The position numbers and the translations under genes are program-made. The notes below the pieces were generated by a model. It did no database searches. It was not told the DNA's origin and saw only the letters and a list, made by a program, of their open reading frames with translations. Shown here in pieces: positions 17,234-28,833 of a DNA stretch of 64,000 nt (its first letter is position 1; the number at the start of each line of letters is the position of its first letter). Origin of the DNA: Cognaticolwellia aestuarii (lineage in GTDB: Bacteria; Pseudomonadota; Gammaproteobacteria; Enterobacterales; Alteromonadaceae); contig NZ_MUZV01000001.1 in NCBI RefSeq assembly GCF_002000025.1, positions 496,001-560,000 on the forward strand, written 5' to 3'.

Positions 17234-20200
17234 ATGTTACATTTTCAAGGATATACCTTCGTTAAGGCGCAGCAAGAAATTTCCAGCTCGGTGCAATTAT
17301 TTATTGTTAAAAATGAAAAAGAAGAAACCTTTTTAGTTAAACGACTTAAAAAGAATAAAAACACCCAGTCGCTTACTCGCTTTAAAAAGTTTTTATCTTT
17401 ACAGAGTAAATTGCCAATCGAGCAATTAATTTCCCCCGTCGAACGCCTTGATGAACAACAATATTGTTATGCTGTATTTCCTTTTTCTCAACAAACTCAA
17501 TCTTTAGCAGCACTATCTTTATCTTCACTTTCGTTAGAAAACAAACTCGAAATTGCGATTAATATTTGCCAACTTTATGCACAATTGCATCAACTGGGCT
17601 TTATTGTTAACAACATTTGTCCTGATCATATTTTTATTGATGAAAATTTTCAGCCATTAATATATGACTTAAGTTTTGCGACAAAAATTTCGGTGCTATA
17701 CAAAAGGGCTTCAAATACCAGCGTTGATCGCCAATATTTAGCGACACTATCTCCTGAAGCTAGCGGACGAATGGATCGTGCTGTTGAAGTATATTCTGAC
17801 CTGTATTCTATCGGTGCCTGTTTGTTCAAACTATTTACCAGCCGTTTCCCCTTTAATTATGACGATGAAATGGAGTTGGTTCATGCCCATATTGCTAAAA
17901 AACCAAAACTCGCAAACGTATATAACGCGGAATTACCTGAAGCGGTCGCCCATATACTTGCTCGTTTATTAGCAAAAGAGCCACACCAGCGATATCAAAC
18001 CGTACAAGGGCTTAAAGCAGATTTTGTTCGATGTGCAACCGATTTAAAAAAACTCAACAATATTCCATTATTTTCATTAGGTAAAAATGACTTTAGCAAT
18101 AAACTGACTTTTTCTGCAGCCCTTTTCGGGCGCAGTAAAGAGCAAGACATTTTACTGCAAGCCTTCCGTCACGTTGAACAGCAAAAAAACAGTCAAATAT
18201 GTGTCGTTAGCGGCTACTCTGGAGTTGGAAAATCACGCCTTATTAAAGAGTTACATCGACCTATTATTGAGAAGCAAGGTTATTTTGTTTCCGGAAAATA
18301 TGAGCAATATAAAAAAACCACCGCTTATTTTGCATTAATTCAAGCGATTACCGATCTAGTCGAACAGCTTTTAGGAGAAAGTGAAGAGAGCCTGACTAAC
18401 TGGAAAAAAGTTTTTCAAACGGCACTACAAGGTAACGGACAATTACTCATAGAGCTTGTGCCTGAATTGGCATTAATTATTGGTATGCAGCCGATACCAA
18501 CAGAGTTACCTCCCAAAGAAGCTCGTCATCGCTTTAATACAACACTAGCGAGCTTTTTACAGGCACTTGGACAACAAAATAGAATTGTGTCGATTTTTAT
18601 CGATGATATGCAATGGGCTGATGTGGCTACTATTAAGTTATTGCAGCATTTAGTTGAAAGTAAGAATAGCAACAACTTATTGCTTATTTTGGCTTATCGC
18701 GATAATGAAATCAGCACCACACATCCATTAAATCAGTTCCTAGAAGATATAAAAAAAACAACAACGTTTAATAGCCAAATTAATTTATTACCGCTAAAAG
18801 CAACGGCAATAGGCGAATTTATTGCCGCATCATTATCCTTAACACTGCAAGAAATCCAGCCTTTAATTGATATAGTTATCGAAAAGACTGCTGGTAACCC
18901 ATTCTTTATCATAGAGTTTATAAAGTCTTTAAATGAACAAGGTATTTTAACTAAAAATAAAAAAAATCAATGGCATTGGGACGAACAGTTAACACATCGA
19001 CTCACCGCAACCGACAATGTAATTGAATTAATGGCAATACGGCTAACTCATGTCTCGACATTAGGGCAAAATATACTGCACCATGCAGCATGTATTGGCA
19101 GCGTGGTCTCAATTGATTTATTAACTTATGTTGTTGACTTAACCAATAAGGACATTGAACGTGCATTGCGCCCTTTAATCGCTGATGGTTTGTTGATTGC
19201 TTACTCACAAAATCAACAAATTGACACATTAGAGCAAATTAAGTTTTCTCATGACAAAATACAACAAGCCGCCTATTTGTTAGCTAACCCAGTACCAAAG
19301 TCGCTTATTCATTACAAAGTAGCGCAGTATTATTTATCAAATATAAACTCGACATTAATAAAAAACTCATACACTGATGATAATATTTTCGATTACATCG
19401 AACATTTAAATTTAGCTTCGTCTTTATATATCGAACAAGGCAACGAAAAATTATTAGCACACTTTAATAATATCGCCGGTCAAAAAGCGCTAGAGAGTAA
19501 TGATTACAATAGCGCTCTTTATTATTTCGAGCAGGCAGAGCATTATTTAGACAAGCAGCATTGGCAGCAAGAATATAAACTCAGCCTAAGTATCGCCTTA
19601 GGTAAAGCCAATGTGCTGTATTTAACTCAAGATTATCAACAGGGCAACTTACACTTTCAGCAACATAGTGCACTGATTAGTAATATTATTGATCAAGCCC
19701 ATTTTACAAAAGTTCAAGTACTTGCATTGATTGCACAAAATGAAATGCAAAAAGCTTTTGATTTAGGTATTGCAACATTACAAGCTATCTCTATTACCTT
19801 ACCGCCAGCATCAGAAACACTTAACTACTTAGTGATAGAGAAATATTATCAACGAGATAACATTGCTAAGTTAGCTAATTTATCTGCCATGACTGATAGC
19901 CGTCAATTATTAGCGCTTGATATTCTGAATGCGATACAAACACCGGCTTACTTATTGAGTCCAGTAGAGTATATGCGAATAGCCTATACCTCACTTGAAT
20001 TGTGTTTACTTGGTGGGCTATCAGCGCTGAGTGCGAAAGTCTTTGTCACTCATGGTTTGCTGTTATGTGGGGCATTTTCTCGCTTTGAAGAAGGCTTAGC
20101 TTTTGCCGCCTTAGCCACTAAAGTTAATCAACTCTATCCATCTGAAGCTATTCATGTTGAAGTAGAATTCACTCGCAATGTTTCAATTGCCCATTGGACT

Positions 20201-23200
20201 GCTCCGTTAAGTAGCACATTAAAACCATTAGAAGATAATTTTTATCATGGTGTTGAATGTAGCAGTATTGAGTACGCTTTTCATTCAGCACTATTTCAAA
20301 GTATGCATAGTTTGCTCTGCGGTGAAGGCCTTAGCACATGCCAAAAAATATTTGCTCGCCATACGGATATTATGAGAAATAAAAAGCAGTATTATCAATT
20401 AGGCATTATGCAAATATGGCAACAGTTGATTAAAAATCTGCAAGATGAAAAGACCCATACCAATAATTTACAAGGGCAACATTTTAACGAATCGGTACAG
20501 CTTCCCGCGCTCATTGAAAGTGAAAACGTCACCACACTTTTCACCTATCATTTAGCCCGAATGATACAAGCTTATTTATTCAATGATATTGCCCAAGCCT
20601 ATGAGCAAGTTAAATTAGCACAGTCATACCAAAACTCCGTGGTCTCTTTATACCATTTTGGTGAGTTTCACTTTTATGCCGCACTGATACGTACGCAATA
20701 TGCACGCCAGCACATATCTGGCCAACAGCATAATGATGAAAACATGCTAGCAATAAACACTAGCCTTAGTTTAATTGAACAATGGGCGCTTAGCGCTCCC
20801 GAAAATTATCAGCATAAAGCAAAGTTAATTCGCGCAGAGCTACAATTTTTATCACAAGATTGCGCAGCATGGCAAAACTACGATCAAGCCATAGCTCTTG
20901 CTAAGCAACATTCTGCAAACCACCATGCCGCACTTGCCAATGAGCTAGCTGGCAATTACTGGTTAGCCGCCAATAAAAAATCATTAGCTAGAGATTATTA
21001 TCAACAAGCCTGCAATGACTATCAAATATGGGGCGCTAGCCATAAAGCTCAACAATTACTCGAGTTACATCAATCACTTTTGGTTAAACCCAGCCATCAC
21101 AGTCATAAATTGCCAAGCTATCAGCAACAGAGTAATAATGCACAAGTACTTGATTTAGCTTCAGTATTAAAAGCCTCTGAAACCTTAAGTGGTAAAGTTG
21201 ATTTAACCGCATTCCTGCACCGAATGATGGTCATTATTATTGAAAATGCGGGTGCACAAAATGGCGCCTTATTGTTACAAAGTGACGGAATTTTAAATAC
21301 CGAAATCGCTTTATCTCGTGATGGTATTAGTAACACGTCACAACAATTACCTTACTCAATCATTAATTTTGTTTCTCGTACGTTAAAAGCACAGGTACTA
21401 ACTCAAACCAGTATTGAGGAGCAATTTTTTTCTGATCCTTACTTTACTGAACATCAACCAAAATCAGTTATTTGTGTACCAAGTATTGTTAAAGGCAATC
21501 TGCAAGGTATCGTTTACCTTGAACATTATGATATTGAAGGAGCTTTTAGTGCTGAGCGGGTTAATGTTTTACAATTACTTGCTGATCAAACAGCCATTTC
21601 ATTCGATAATGCCAAATTATATCAACAAGTAGTTAGTTATAGTCGCAATCTCGAAAATCAAATTCATGAGCGCACTAAAGAGTTGGCCGCAGAAAAAATA
21701 AAAGCCGAACAAGCCAATCAGGCAAAATCTAATTTCTTAGCAAACATGAGCCATGAAATTAGAACGCCAATGAATGCTGTTATTGGCTTAAGTCAACTCG
21801 CTTTACGAACAAAACTGTCTGCAACACAACAAGACTATTTAGAAAAAATACAAGACTCTTCTAAGTCATTACTCGGTTTAATCAATGACATTTTGGATTT
21901 TTCAAAAATTGAAGCACAAAAGCTCACATTAGAAAAAATTCAGTTTTCATTAGATGAAATTCTTCAACGTGTGGTGAATATTTGTGCTTTTAAAGTGCAT
22001 GAAAAAAACTTAGAGTTAGTTATTGATATCGCACCTGACGTACCTAAAATATTGATCGGCGACCCCTTGCGCTTGCAGCAAGTTATCATCAACTTAGCCA
22101 ATAATGCGGTTAAGTTCACTCAATCAGGTGCAATTCGTGTTTGTATTAAAAAACATAGCGAGAGTACGGAAAAGTGTTGTTTAAAATTCTCAATTCACGA
22201 CACCGGCATAGGTATGAGCAAGGAGCAACAGCGAGGACTATTTCAATCGTTTACTCAAGCCGATGATTCAGTTACCCGTAAATATGGTGGAACAGGCCTA
22301 GGTTTAGCAATCAGCAAACAATTGACTGAGCTTATGGGCGGGCAAATATCACTCACCAGTGAACTAAACACGGGCTCAACTTTTAGCTTTACCGCCAACT
22401 TTGAGCATGCTGAGCAAACACAAGAAATCATGCCGATGGTTGATCGTCAAATGCTCACCGACTTAAAAGTGTTAGTTGCTGATGATATTGATATTGCTAG
22501 AAAAGTATTAATTGAAACATTAGCTTATATGGAGATTTCTGCTGATGGTGTGGAAAATGGTGAACAAGCACTAACCGCGGTATTATCTGCAGAAAAGAAT
22601 GGTCGCCCTTATGATATTGTGTTGATGGATTGGAAAATGCCGAAAATGGATGGCATTGAAGCTGCACGACAGATTCAAGCACAAGCACAAGACAAACACC
22701 CACATATATTAATGGTATCTGCTTATGATAAAGATGAAGCTAAAGCGTTAGCCATTAATTCTGGTATTGATGAATTTCTTGAAAAGCCAATTAACCAGTC
22801 AGTATTAGTTGATGCTATTATTGAACTGTTGAGCAAAAAAAGTAAAAGAGTCACCGTGGAAAACAGCCAATCAGAACTTATCATTCCCAATTTAAGTGCT
22901 TATAAAGTTTTGTTAGTTGAAGATAATATGATCAACCAACAAGTTGCGAAAGAATTTTTAGCCGATACAAAAATAAAAGTTGAGTGTGCTGAGAATGGTT
23001 TAATAGCTTTAGAAAAAGTATCTACGCACGCATTTGATTTAGTGTTAATGGATATTCAAATGCCAGAAATGGACGGCTTAACCGCCACTAAAGAAATTCG
23101 TAAAACCCTGAAAATGTCAGATTTACCGATAATTGCCATGACCGCACATGCCATGGAAGGTGATATAGAAAAGAGTGTTATCGCCGGTATGAACCAACAT

Positions 23201-23926
23201 TTAACTAAACCGATTGAGCCTGATCTGCTCTACAAAACCTTAAGCCAATATTTAGGCAGAAAAAGTAACTTATCACCCCCACAGTCAACCCAATCAGGGC
23301 AATCGAGTGCCATAAAACAAAAATTAACCCGATTACGTCAAGAGACAGGATTAGCTGTTGATGAGGCAATCAAAAAAATCCAGGGCAAAGAAGGACTTTA
23401 TACTGAACTCATTCATGATTTTTGGCTAAAATATCAATTACTATCTCAAGAAATGGGGCAATTTTATAAGTCTAAACAAACAGAATCATTATACCGTAGT
23501 GCTCATTCGTTAAAATCGACAGCACAATACATTGGAGCCTATGAATTGGCAACGTCGGCCAATGCGCTGGAAAACGAAATTCATCACCAAGGTTCATACG
23601 TTGAATTAAAACTCAACGAAGTAACTACGCACCTAGACTTTATTGTTGCGCAATTAAACCGTATATATCATCCAGTGCCGCAGGCTAATGATCATCAGAA
23701 ATTTGATATCAACAAAGCAAAAAAAATTATCGAAAAATTAAAACCTTGTTTAAAGTCAGCTAATATTCAAGCAGAAGGTATTGCCAAAGAGTTAATGAAG
23801 ATTGCTTATGAAACACCATATCACGAACAAATTATTGCCATTGAAAAACAAGTCAGCGACTTCGATTTTGATGATGCTTTAGCGGCACTGAACGCCCTAG
23901 AAGAAGTGATAGTTAATGCTAATTAA
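17234..23926 (+). CDS. Giant hybrid sensor kinase: pseudokinase-AAA-GAF-HisKA-HATPase-REC-REC-Hpt
   Basis: 2230 residues. The order is a Ser/Thr kinase-like domain (about 5-275), an AAA ATPase (about 290-560; Walker A GYSGVGKS 327-334, Walker B FIDDMQW with D457/D458), a long helical repeat region (about 680-1280), GAF (about 1310-1465), HisKA with H1507 ([10 protein letters not shown]), HATPase ([26 protein letters not shown]), REC1 with D1799, REC2 with D1940, and Hpt with H2091 (HSLKSTA). The phosphorelay residues are all intact. The N-terminal kinase is degenerate: the catalytic loop is VNNICPDHI where the family has HxDxxPxN, and the DFG position reads DLS. It is probably cytoplasmic, as no membrane segment is seen. 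A REC-GGDEF gene follows 33 bp on, a likely partner. The signal is unknown. Confidence 0.93.
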   Translation: MLHFQGYTFVKAQQEISSSVQLFIVKNEKEETFLVKRLKKNKNTQSLTRFKKFLSLQSKLPIEQLISPVERLDEQQYCYAVFPFSQQTQSLAALSLSSLSLENKLEIAINICQLYAQLHQLGFIVNNICPDHIFIDENFQPLIYDLSFATKISVLYKRASNTSVDRQYLATLSPEASGRMDRAVEVYSDLYSIGACLFKLFTSRFPFNYDDEMELVHAHIAKKPKLANVYNAELPEAVAHILARLLAKEPHQRYQTVQGLKADFVRCATDLKKLNNIPLFSLGKNDFSNKLTFSAALFGRSKEQDILLQAFRHVEQQKNSQICVVSGYSGVGKSRLIKELHRPIIEKQGYFVSGKYEQYKKTTAYFALIQAITDLVEQLLGESEESLTNWKKVFQTALQGNGQLLIELVPELALIIGMQPIPTELPPKEARHRFNTTLASFLQALGQQNRIVSIFIDDMQWADVATIKLLQHLVESKNSNNLLLILAYRDNEISTTHPLNQFLEDIKKTTTFNSQINLLPLKATAIGEFIAASLSLTLQEIQPLIDIVIEKTAGNPFFIIEFIKSLNEQGILTKNKKNQWHWDEQLTHRLTATDNVIELMAIRLTHVSTLGQNILHHAACIGSVVSIDLLTYVVDLTNKDIERALRPLIADGLLIAYSQNQQIDTLEQIKFSHDKIQQAAYLLANPVPKSLIHYKVAQYYLSNINSTLIKNSYTDDNIFDYIEHLNLASSLYIEQGNEKLLAHFNNIAGQKALESNDYNSALYYFEQAEHYLDKQHWQQEYKLSLSIALGKANVLYLTQDYQQGNLHFQQHSALISNIIDQAHFTKVQVLALIAQNEMQKAFDLGIATLQAISITLPPASETLNYLVIEKYYQRDNIAKLANLSAMTDSRQLLALDILNAIQTPAYLLSPVEYMRIAYTSLELCLLGGLSALSAKVFVTHGLLLCGAFSRFEEGLAFAALATKVNQLYPSEAIHVEVEFTRNVSIAHWTAPLSSTLKPLEDNFYHGVECSSIEYAFHSALFQSMHSLLCGEGLSTCQKIFARHTDIMRNKKQYYQLGIMQIWQQLIKNLQDEKTHTNNLQGQHFNESVQLPALIESENVTTLFTYHLARMIQAYLFNDIAQAYEQVKLAQSYQNSVVSLYHFGEFHFYAALIRTQYARQHISGQQHNDENMLAINTSLSLIEQWALSAPENYQHKAKLIRAELQFLSQDCAAWQNYDQAIALAKQHSANHHAALANELAGNYWLAANKKSLARDYYQQACNDYQIWGASHKAQQLLELHQSLLVKPSHHSHKLPSYQQQSNNAQVLDLASVLKASETLSGKVDLTAFLHRMMVIIIENAGAQNGALLLQSDGILNTEIALSRDGISNTSQQLPYSIINFVSRTLKAQVLTQTSIEEQFFSDPYFTEHQPKSVICVPSIVKGNLQGIVYLEHYDIEGAFSAERVNVLQLLADQTAISFDNAKLYQQVVSYSRNLENQIHERTKELAAEKIKAEQANQAKSNFLANMSHEIRTPMNAVIGLSQLALRTKLSATQQDYLEKIQDSSKSLLGLINDILDFSKIEAQKLTLEKIQFSLDEILQRVVNICAFKVHEKNLELVIDIAPDVPKILIGDPLRLQQVIINLANNAVKFTQSGAIRVCIKKHSESTEKCCLKFSIHDTGIGMSKEQQRGLFQSFTQADDSVTRKYGGTGLGLAISKQLTELMGGQISLTSELNTGSTFSFTANFEHAEQTQEIMPMVDRQMLTDLKVLVADDIDIARKVLIETLAYMEISADGVENGEQALTAVLSAEKNGRPYDIVLMDWKMPKMDGIEAARQIQAQAQDKHPHILMVSAYDKDEAKALAINSGIDEFLEKPINQSVLVDAIIELLSKKSKRVTVENSQSELIIPNLSAYKVLLVEDNMINQQVAKEFLADTKIKVECAENGLIALEKVSTHAFDLVLMDIQMPEMDGLTATKEIRKTLKMSDLPIIAMTAHAMEGDIEKSVIAGMNQHLTKPIEPDLLYKTLSQYLGRKSNLSPPQSTQSGQSSAIKQKLTRLRQETGLAVDEAIKKIQGKEGLYTELIHDFWLKYQLLSQEMGQFYKSKQTESLYRSAHSLKSTAQYIGAYELATSANALENEIHHQGSYVELKLNEVTTHLDFIVAQLNRIYHPVPQANDHQKFDINKAKKIIEKLKPCLKSANIQAEGIAKELMKIAYETPYHEQIIAIEKQVSDFDFDDALAALNALEEVIVNAN

Positions 23927-23959
23927 TCATCAGAAAAGCTGCTATAGAGGTAGTGACTA

Positions 23960-24937
23960 ATGCAACTGCTCAACAAGGAAGAACGCCGTAGGGCAAGTGA
24001 ACAAAATTACACCATTTTGTGTATTGATGATGAAAGCGTTAATTTAAAAGTGTTAGCGTCCATCTTTAAAGATCACTATAACGTTATCGCTTGCAAAAGT
24101 GCTAAACAGGGTTTTAAGCACGCTTTACAAGAAGAACCAGATATTATTTTGCTTGATGTCTTGATGCCTGAAGAGAGTGGCTTCGAGCTAATGGAAAAAT
24201 TAAAGAAGCACCCCAAACTATCTACTATACCTGTTATTTTCATTACCGGCTTACAAGATGCTGAAGATGAAGAAAAAGGTTTACTCATGGGCGCTTGTGA
24301 TTATATTCAAAAACCATTTAACTACAGTATTGTTCGTGCGCGAGTAAACACGCATCTAGAAATTATTCGCCAACGTAATTTATTAGAAAAGTATGCCTTA
24401 TTCGACAGCCTAACAGAAGTACCTAATCGCCGAAAATGGCAGCAAGACAGCGATGACGCTTGGGTATCAGCCAAAGCAGCTAAAAAACCAATGGTATATG
24501 GCATTATCGACGTTGATCACTTTAAAAAATACAATGATCACTACGGTCATCAGCAAGGCGATGTGGCTTTACGTAAAATAGCAAATGCCATTAGAAGAGC
24601 GTTATATAGCGCTGGTGGAGATATTTATCGCTGTGGTGGTGAAGAGTTTTATTTTTACTTTCCCGTAGCAAAAAATATTACCGCATCAACGGTATTATCA
24701 GCTTGTTTAGACAGTGTCACTCAACTTGCTATCCCTCACCATGCAATCACTGACAACGGTTATATCTCGGTCAGTATTGGCGCAGTTATGGTCACACCAA
24801 ATAACAATACTGCTATAGAGCACATTATGCAGCAAGCAGATGAAAGGCTATATTTAATCAAAAAAGGCAGTCGTAATGCTGTTAGCCTGCTAGAACTTAA
24901 TCAATACAATCAGCCAATTTCTGTTGGCATTTCCTGA
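23960..24937 (+). CDS. Response regulator with diguanylate cyclase (REC-GGDEF)
   Basis: 325 residues. A receiver domain (about 17-135) has the acidic pair D23/D24, phosphoacceptor D66 (LLDVLMPEESG) and the KPF lysine. A GGDEF domain (about 150-315) has the active motif GGEEF at 226-230, so it should make c-di-GMP when phosphorylated. The product-inhibition I-site (RxxD before the motif) is missing: that position reads SAGG. AGAGG precedes the ATG. It is 33 bp after the giant hybrid kinase and surely cotranscribed, so it is the natural output of that phosphorelay. Confidence 0.94.
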   Translation: MQLLNKEERRRASEQNYTILCIDDESVNLKVLASIFKDHYNVIACKSAKQGFKHALQEEPDIILLDVLMPEESGFELMEKLKKHPKLSTIPVIFITGLQDAEDEEKGLLMGACDYIQKPFNYSIVRARVNTHLEIIRQRNLLEKYALFDSLTEVPNRRKWQQDSDDAWVSAKAAKKPMVYGIIDVDHFKKYNDHYGHQQGDVALRKIANAIRRALYSAGGDIYRCGGEEFYFYFPVAKNITASTVLSACLDSVTQLAIPHHAITDNGYISVSIGAVMVTPNNNTAIEHIMQQADERLYLIKKGSRNAVSLLELNQYNQPISVGIS

Positions 24938-25052
24938 TAGCCGCCAAGCTAAGCGCGATTTTTACCGAAAAATAATGGGAAAAACTGAAAATATTAAGTA
25001 TAGTGCGCGCCATTAATACTGATGACTATTAATCAGCTACAGAGGATAAATT

Positions 25053-25676
25053 GTGACAACTAAAGGCAACCTTTTCATTCTATCTGCCCCAAGTGGCGCT
25101 GGTAAATCGAGTTTAATTTCTGCTTTACTTAAACAAGCGTCGCCAAGAGCGATGCAAGTTTCCGTTTCTCATACAACTCGTGCCCCTCGTCCTGGTGAAA
25201 TTGATGGCCAACACTATCACTTTGTCACCAAGGAGCAATTCAAAAACGCTATTGCTGAAAAACATTTCTACGAGTATGCCGAAGTTTTTGGTAATTTTTA
25301 TGGTACTAGCGAAGTAGCAATAGACTTGCAACTTGCTCAGGGAATTGATGTTTTTCTTGATATCGACTGGCAAGGTGCACAACAAGTTAGAATGAAAAAG
25401 CCAGAAGTAACCACTATTTTTATCAGTCCGCCATCAAAGCAAGAATTAGAAAATAGACTACGTGGCCGAGGACAAGACAGCGAAGCAGTCATTCAAGATA
25501 GAATGGCGCAGGCACAAGCAGAATGTTCACATTACCAAGAATTTGATTACATCATTATCAACGACGACTTTGAGCAAGCATTAACCGATTTGACGACGAT
25601 AGTGAACAATCAACGCTTGAAGCGCAGTCAGCAAGCATGCCGACATCAGCAGTTATTTGCAGAATTATTAGCATAG
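25053..25676 (+). CDS. gmk: Guanylate kinase
   Basis: 207 residues starting with GTG; AGAGGA 8 nt upstream supports it. P-loop [10 protein letters not shown] (11-20) and the GMP-binding stretch [19 protein letters not shown] are typical. It phosphorylates GMP to GDP in the cytoplasm, supplying GTP/dGTP synthesis and the substrate for (p)ppGpp made by the SpoT encoded two genes later. This begins the conserved gmk-rpoZ-spoT order of gammaproteobacteria. Confidence 0.97.
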   Translation: MTTKGNLFILSAPSGAGKSSLISALLKQASPRAMQVSVSHTTRAPRPGEIDGQHYHFVTKEQFKNAIAEKHFYEYAEVFGNFYGTSEVAIDLQLAQGIDVFLDIDWQGAQQVRMKKPEVTTIFISPPSKQELENRLRGRGQDSEAVIQDRMAQAQAECSHYQEFDYIIINDDFEQALTDLTTIVNNQRLKRSQQACRHQQLFAELLA

Positions 25677-25681
25677 AGCGC

Positions 25682-25711
25682 TTGCTTAACAACCAGTGGA
25701 TCAAGTAAACT
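25682..25711 (+). promoter_or_regulatory. Possible promoter of rpoZ
   Basis: TTGCTT (25682-25687) and TAAACT (25706-25711), 18 bp apart, lie in the gap between gmk and rpoZ. The match is modest; rpoZ may also be read from the gmk promoter. Confidence 0.25.
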
Positions 25712-25750
25712 ACGCCACTATTTTATAAATTTAATTGTTGGAGTGACCAA

Positions 25751-26026
25751 ATGGCTCGCGTAACTGTTGAAGATGCCGTAGAAAAAGTCGGTAATCGTTT
25801 TGACTTGGTGTTAATTGCATCTCGTCGTGCTCGTCAAATTGCTACGGGCGGGAAAGATCCATTGGTTGAAGTTGAAAATGACAAACCAACAGTATTAGCT
25901 TTGCGTGAAATCGAAGCCGGTCTTATTACTACTGAAGTAATGGACAATTCTGAGCGTCATGAGCAAGTACAACAAGATTCTGCTGAATTAGCAGCTGTTG
26001 CCGCAATTGTTGGTGGTAATCAATAA
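25751..26026 (+). CDS. rpoZ: RNA polymerase omega subunit
   Basis: 91 residues, the full length of omega. The N-terminus [28 protein letters not shown] (read in two parts) is nearly the same as in E. coli. It helps fold and hold the beta' subunit and forms part of one ppGpp-binding site on the polymerase. GGAG lies 7 nt before the ATG. It is followed by a strong terminator, separating it from spoT. Confidence 0.97.
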   Translation: MARVTVEDAVEKVGNRFDLVLIASRRARQIATGGKDPLVEVENDKPTVLALREIEAGLITTEVMDNSERHEQVQQDSAELAAVAAIVGGNQ

Positions 26027-26059
26027 TTTCACTAACGATTAACGTTAGTTGCAACATTA

Positions 26060-26099
26060 AAAACGCGTAAATTACGGCTTTGTAGTTTACGCGTTTTTT
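26060..26099 (+). terminator. Intrinsic terminator after rpoZ
   Basis: AAACGCGTAAA (26061-26071) pairs perfectly with TTTACGCGTTT (26086-26096), followed by T residues. A smaller hairpin, ACTAACG/CGTTAGT (26031-26049), precedes it. Together they separate gmk-rpoZ from spoT. Confidence 0.8.
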
Positions 26100-26159
26100 A
26101 TTCTCCGTTGGTTATTTAACAAGTTCATGACAAAAAATCCATTCTAGTGTGCTTAAACA

Positions 26160-26188
26160 TTGGCATAGCGGCAAAATAATCGTATTCT
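26160..26188 (+). promoter_or_regulatory. Candidate promoter of the spoT-ridA-trmH-recG operon
   Basis: TTGGCA (26160-26165, five of six consensus bases) and TATTCT (26183-26188) are 17 bp apart, downstream of the rpoZ terminator and about 50 bp before the spoT start. Judged by eye. Confidence 0.45.
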
Positions 26189-26237
26189 AATCTTATCGCT
26201 AAACTCTGAATCACTATCATCATTAAGGAATTACTGG

Positions 26238-28346
26238 GTGTACCTTTTTGAACCACTAAAAGAACATGTATCAAGTTATTTGTCGAAAGTACAAATAGAC
26301 TTATTGAAGCAGGCTTACATTGTTGCGCGAGAAGCACACGATGGCCAAATGCGTTCCAGCGGTGAGCCTTATATTACCCATCCGGTTGCGGTGGCACTTA
26401 ATCTTGCCAAAATGCATTTAGATCATGAAACCTTAATGGCTGCGTTGTTGCATGATGTCATCGAAGATACAAAAACCACTAAAGATGAACTCGCCGAACT
26501 TTTCGGTCACACGGTTGCAGAGCTCGTTGAGGGTGTCAGTAAGCTCGATAAGCTAAAGTTTGATAATAAAGAAGAAATGCAAGCGGAAAACTTTCGTAAA
26601 ATGGTCTTGGCCATGGTGCAAGATATTCGTGTTATTTTAATTAAGCTTGCCGACCGCACGCATAATATGCGTACTTTGGAGTCTTTACGTCCTGATAAAC
26701 GCCGACGTATAGCCCGCGAAACATTAGATATTTATGCTCCGATCGCGAATCGCCTCGGTATTCATGATGTCAAAAATGAACTAGAAGTATTAGGCTTTGA
26801 AGCGTTATACCCTATGCGCTCTAGAGCGTTAAAATCTGCGGTTAAACAAGCACGTGGCAACCGCAAAGAAATTATCAACAACATTCAAGAAGAAGTCACC
26901 AGACGCTTAGCTGAAAGCGGTATTAAGGCACAAGTGATTGGCCGAGAAAAGCATCTGTACTCTATCTATCGTAAAATGCAAAACAAAGAGCTCATGTTCA
27001 ATGAAGTCATGGACATTTATGCCTTTCGAATTATTGTTGGCGATAAAATAGATGACTGTTATCGTGCTTTAGGTGCTGCTCATAACTTATTTAAGCCGAT
27101 TGAATCACGCTTTAAAGACTATATTGCCATTCCAAAAACCAATGGCTACCAATCGTTACATACGTCCTTAATTGGTCCGCATGGTATTCCAGTTGAAATT
27201 CAAATTCGTACCCACGATATGGATCAAATGGCGGATAAAGGTGTCGCGGCGCACTGGCTATATAAACAAGACGGCGAAGACACAGGTACTACAGCACAAA
27301 TGAAAGCGCGTCGTTGGATGCAAAGTTTATTAGAGTTGCAGCAAAGTGCCGGTAGTTCGTTTGAGTTTATCGAGAATGTAAAATCAGATCTTTTTCCGGA
27401 AGAAATTTATGTTTTCACTCCTGATGGTCGCATAATTGAACTTCCTATGGGCGCAACAGCTGTCGACTTTGCTTACGCTGTCCATACCGATGTGGGCAAC
27501 TCTTGTGTCGGTGTAAAAGTTGATCGCAAACCTTTTCCATTAAGCCAGCCACTAGACTCAGGACAGACGATTGAAGTCATTACTTCGACCGCCGCCCGAC
27601 CTAACGCGACATGGCTTAACTTTGTTGTAACTTCAAAAGCACGACTGCAAATTCGCACGTATTTACGCTCACAAGAGCAAACAGAGTCTCTCGCTTTAGG
27701 TCGACGTCTACTCAGTCACGCGTTAGGTACAACCAAGCTAGAAGATATTGCGCAAGAAAAACTTACACAAGTCGTTAAAGATACCGGTAACAATACTGTT
27801 GAAGAGCTCTTAATTAATATCGGCTTAGGCAATGCGTTAAGTATCGGTATTGCTAAGCGCTTAAAAGATGAATTTACCGAAGAGTCTGATCTGCAACCAA
27901 CAGCAACCAAAGGCAAAATGCCAATTAAAGGCACAGAAGGCATGATGGTTAGCTATGGTAAGTGTTGTCGCCCTATTCCTGGTGACTCGATTCTTGCTTA
28001 TTTAAGTCCAGGTAAAGGTTTGATGGTTCATCAACATGGCTGTCGAAATAATAAAGGCCATGAGCAAGGTAGTCTATTCCCGGTCAGATGGGACACTGAT
28101 ATCGATCGAGACTTTATTGCCAAACTACGTATCGAAATCCTTAATCACAAAGGAGCACTAGCGGCATTAACCAATGTGGTTGCTCGCTGCGGCTCTAATG
28201 TTCACTCGCTAAATTCTGGTGAAAAAGAATCTGGCCTTTATCTGATTGATATGGAAATTACCTGCCGAAACAGGGTTCACCTTGCCGATATCATCCGAAA
28301 AATTAAAGTTATGGGTGACGTTCAACGCGTTGTACGTAACAAGTAG
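26238..28346 (+). CDS. spoT: Bifunctional (p)ppGpp synthetase/hydrolase SpoT
   Basis: 702 residues, matching E. coli SpoT (702) from the first residues (MYLFEPL). The start is GTG with AAGGA 8 nt upstream. The HD hydrolase domain has H48 and H72-D73 (LLHDVIED), so hydrolysis should be active. The synthetase domain (about 200-350, REKHLYSIYRKM, YQSLHTS), TGS (about 385-445), the zinc-finger-like region with KCCRPIPGD, and the C-terminal ACT domain (from about 625) all follow in order. It sets the level of the alarmone that controls stringent response. It opens an operon with ridA 18 bp on. Confidence 0.98.
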   Translation: MYLFEPLKEHVSSYLSKVQIDLLKQAYIVAREAHDGQMRSSGEPYITHPVAVALNLAKMHLDHETLMAALLHDVIEDTKTTKDELAELFGHTVAELVEGVSKLDKLKFDNKEEMQAENFRKMVLAMVQDIRVILIKLADRTHNMRTLESLRPDKRRRIARETLDIYAPIANRLGIHDVKNELEVLGFEALYPMRSRALKSAVKQARGNRKEIINNIQEEVTRRLAESGIKAQVIGREKHLYSIYRKMQNKELMFNEVMDIYAFRIIVGDKIDDCYRALGAAHNLFKPIESRFKDYIAIPKTNGYQSLHTSLIGPHGIPVEIQIRTHDMDQMADKGVAAHWLYKQDGEDTGTTAQMKARRWMQSLLELQQSAGSSFEFIENVKSDLFPEEIYVFTPDGRIIELPMGATAVDFAYAVHTDVGNSCVGVKVDRKPFPLSQPLDSGQTIEVITSTAARPNATWLNFVVTSKARLQIRTYLRSQEQTESLALGRRLLSHALGTTKLEDIAQEKLTQVVKDTGNNTVEELLINIGLGNALSIGIAKRLKDEFTEESDLQPTATKGKMPIKGTEGMMVSYGKCCRPIPGDSILAYLSPGKGLMVHQHGCRNNKGHEQGSLFPVRWDTDIDRDFIAKLRIEILNHKGALAALTNVVARCGSNVHSLNSGEKESGLYLIDMEITCRNRVHLADIIRKIKVMGDVQRVVRNK

Positions 28347-28364
28347 TCTTACTTAGGAAAATAT

Positions 28365-28754
28365 ATGAAAACCATTATTAGCACAGAGCTTGCACCTAGT
28401 GCAATTGGCACTTACAGCCAAGCCGTGAAAGTAAATAATACTGTTTATCTTTCAGGCCAAATACCACTAGTACCAGCAACCATGGAAATTATCTCTGAAG
28501 ATTTCACTGAACAAACACAACAAGTATTTAAAAACCTTGTAGCGGTTTGTGAAGCAGCCGGTGGCAATATTAATGATATGGTAAAAGTGAATATATTCTT
28601 ACAAGACCTAGCGAATTTCGCTACTGTTAACGAAGTAATGAGTCAATATTTTCAACAACCATACCCTGCAAGAGCCGCAGTTCAAGTAGCGCGATTACCG
28701 AAAGATGTGGCAATTGAAATTGACGGTATTATGGAATTGCCGAACTATAGCTAG
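28365..28754 (+). CDS. ridA: 2-iminobutanoate/2-iminopropanoate deaminase RidA
   Basis: 129 residues, the normal YjgF/YER057c/UK114 length. It has [24 protein letters not shown]-type N-terminal features and the active-site Arg within [15 protein letters not shown]. It hydrolyses reactive enamine/imine products of PLP enzymes, chiefly threonine dehydratase, whose gene (ilvA) is in this window but in another operon. A start preceded by AGGA lies 18 bp after spoT, so it is cotranscribed with it. Confidence 0.95.
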   Translation: MKTIISTELAPSAIGTYSQAVKVNNTVYLSGQIPLVPATMEIISEDFTEQTQQVFKNLVAVCEAAGGNINDMVKVNIFLQDLANFATVNEVMSQYFQQPYPARAAVQVARLPKDVAIEIDGIMELPNYS

Positions 28755-28833
28755 CACATTCTGTTTAACCAAATTTTCCGGCAAACTAAATAAATAAGCT
28801 TTGCCAATATTTAACTAACTTTAGAACCAGTAT

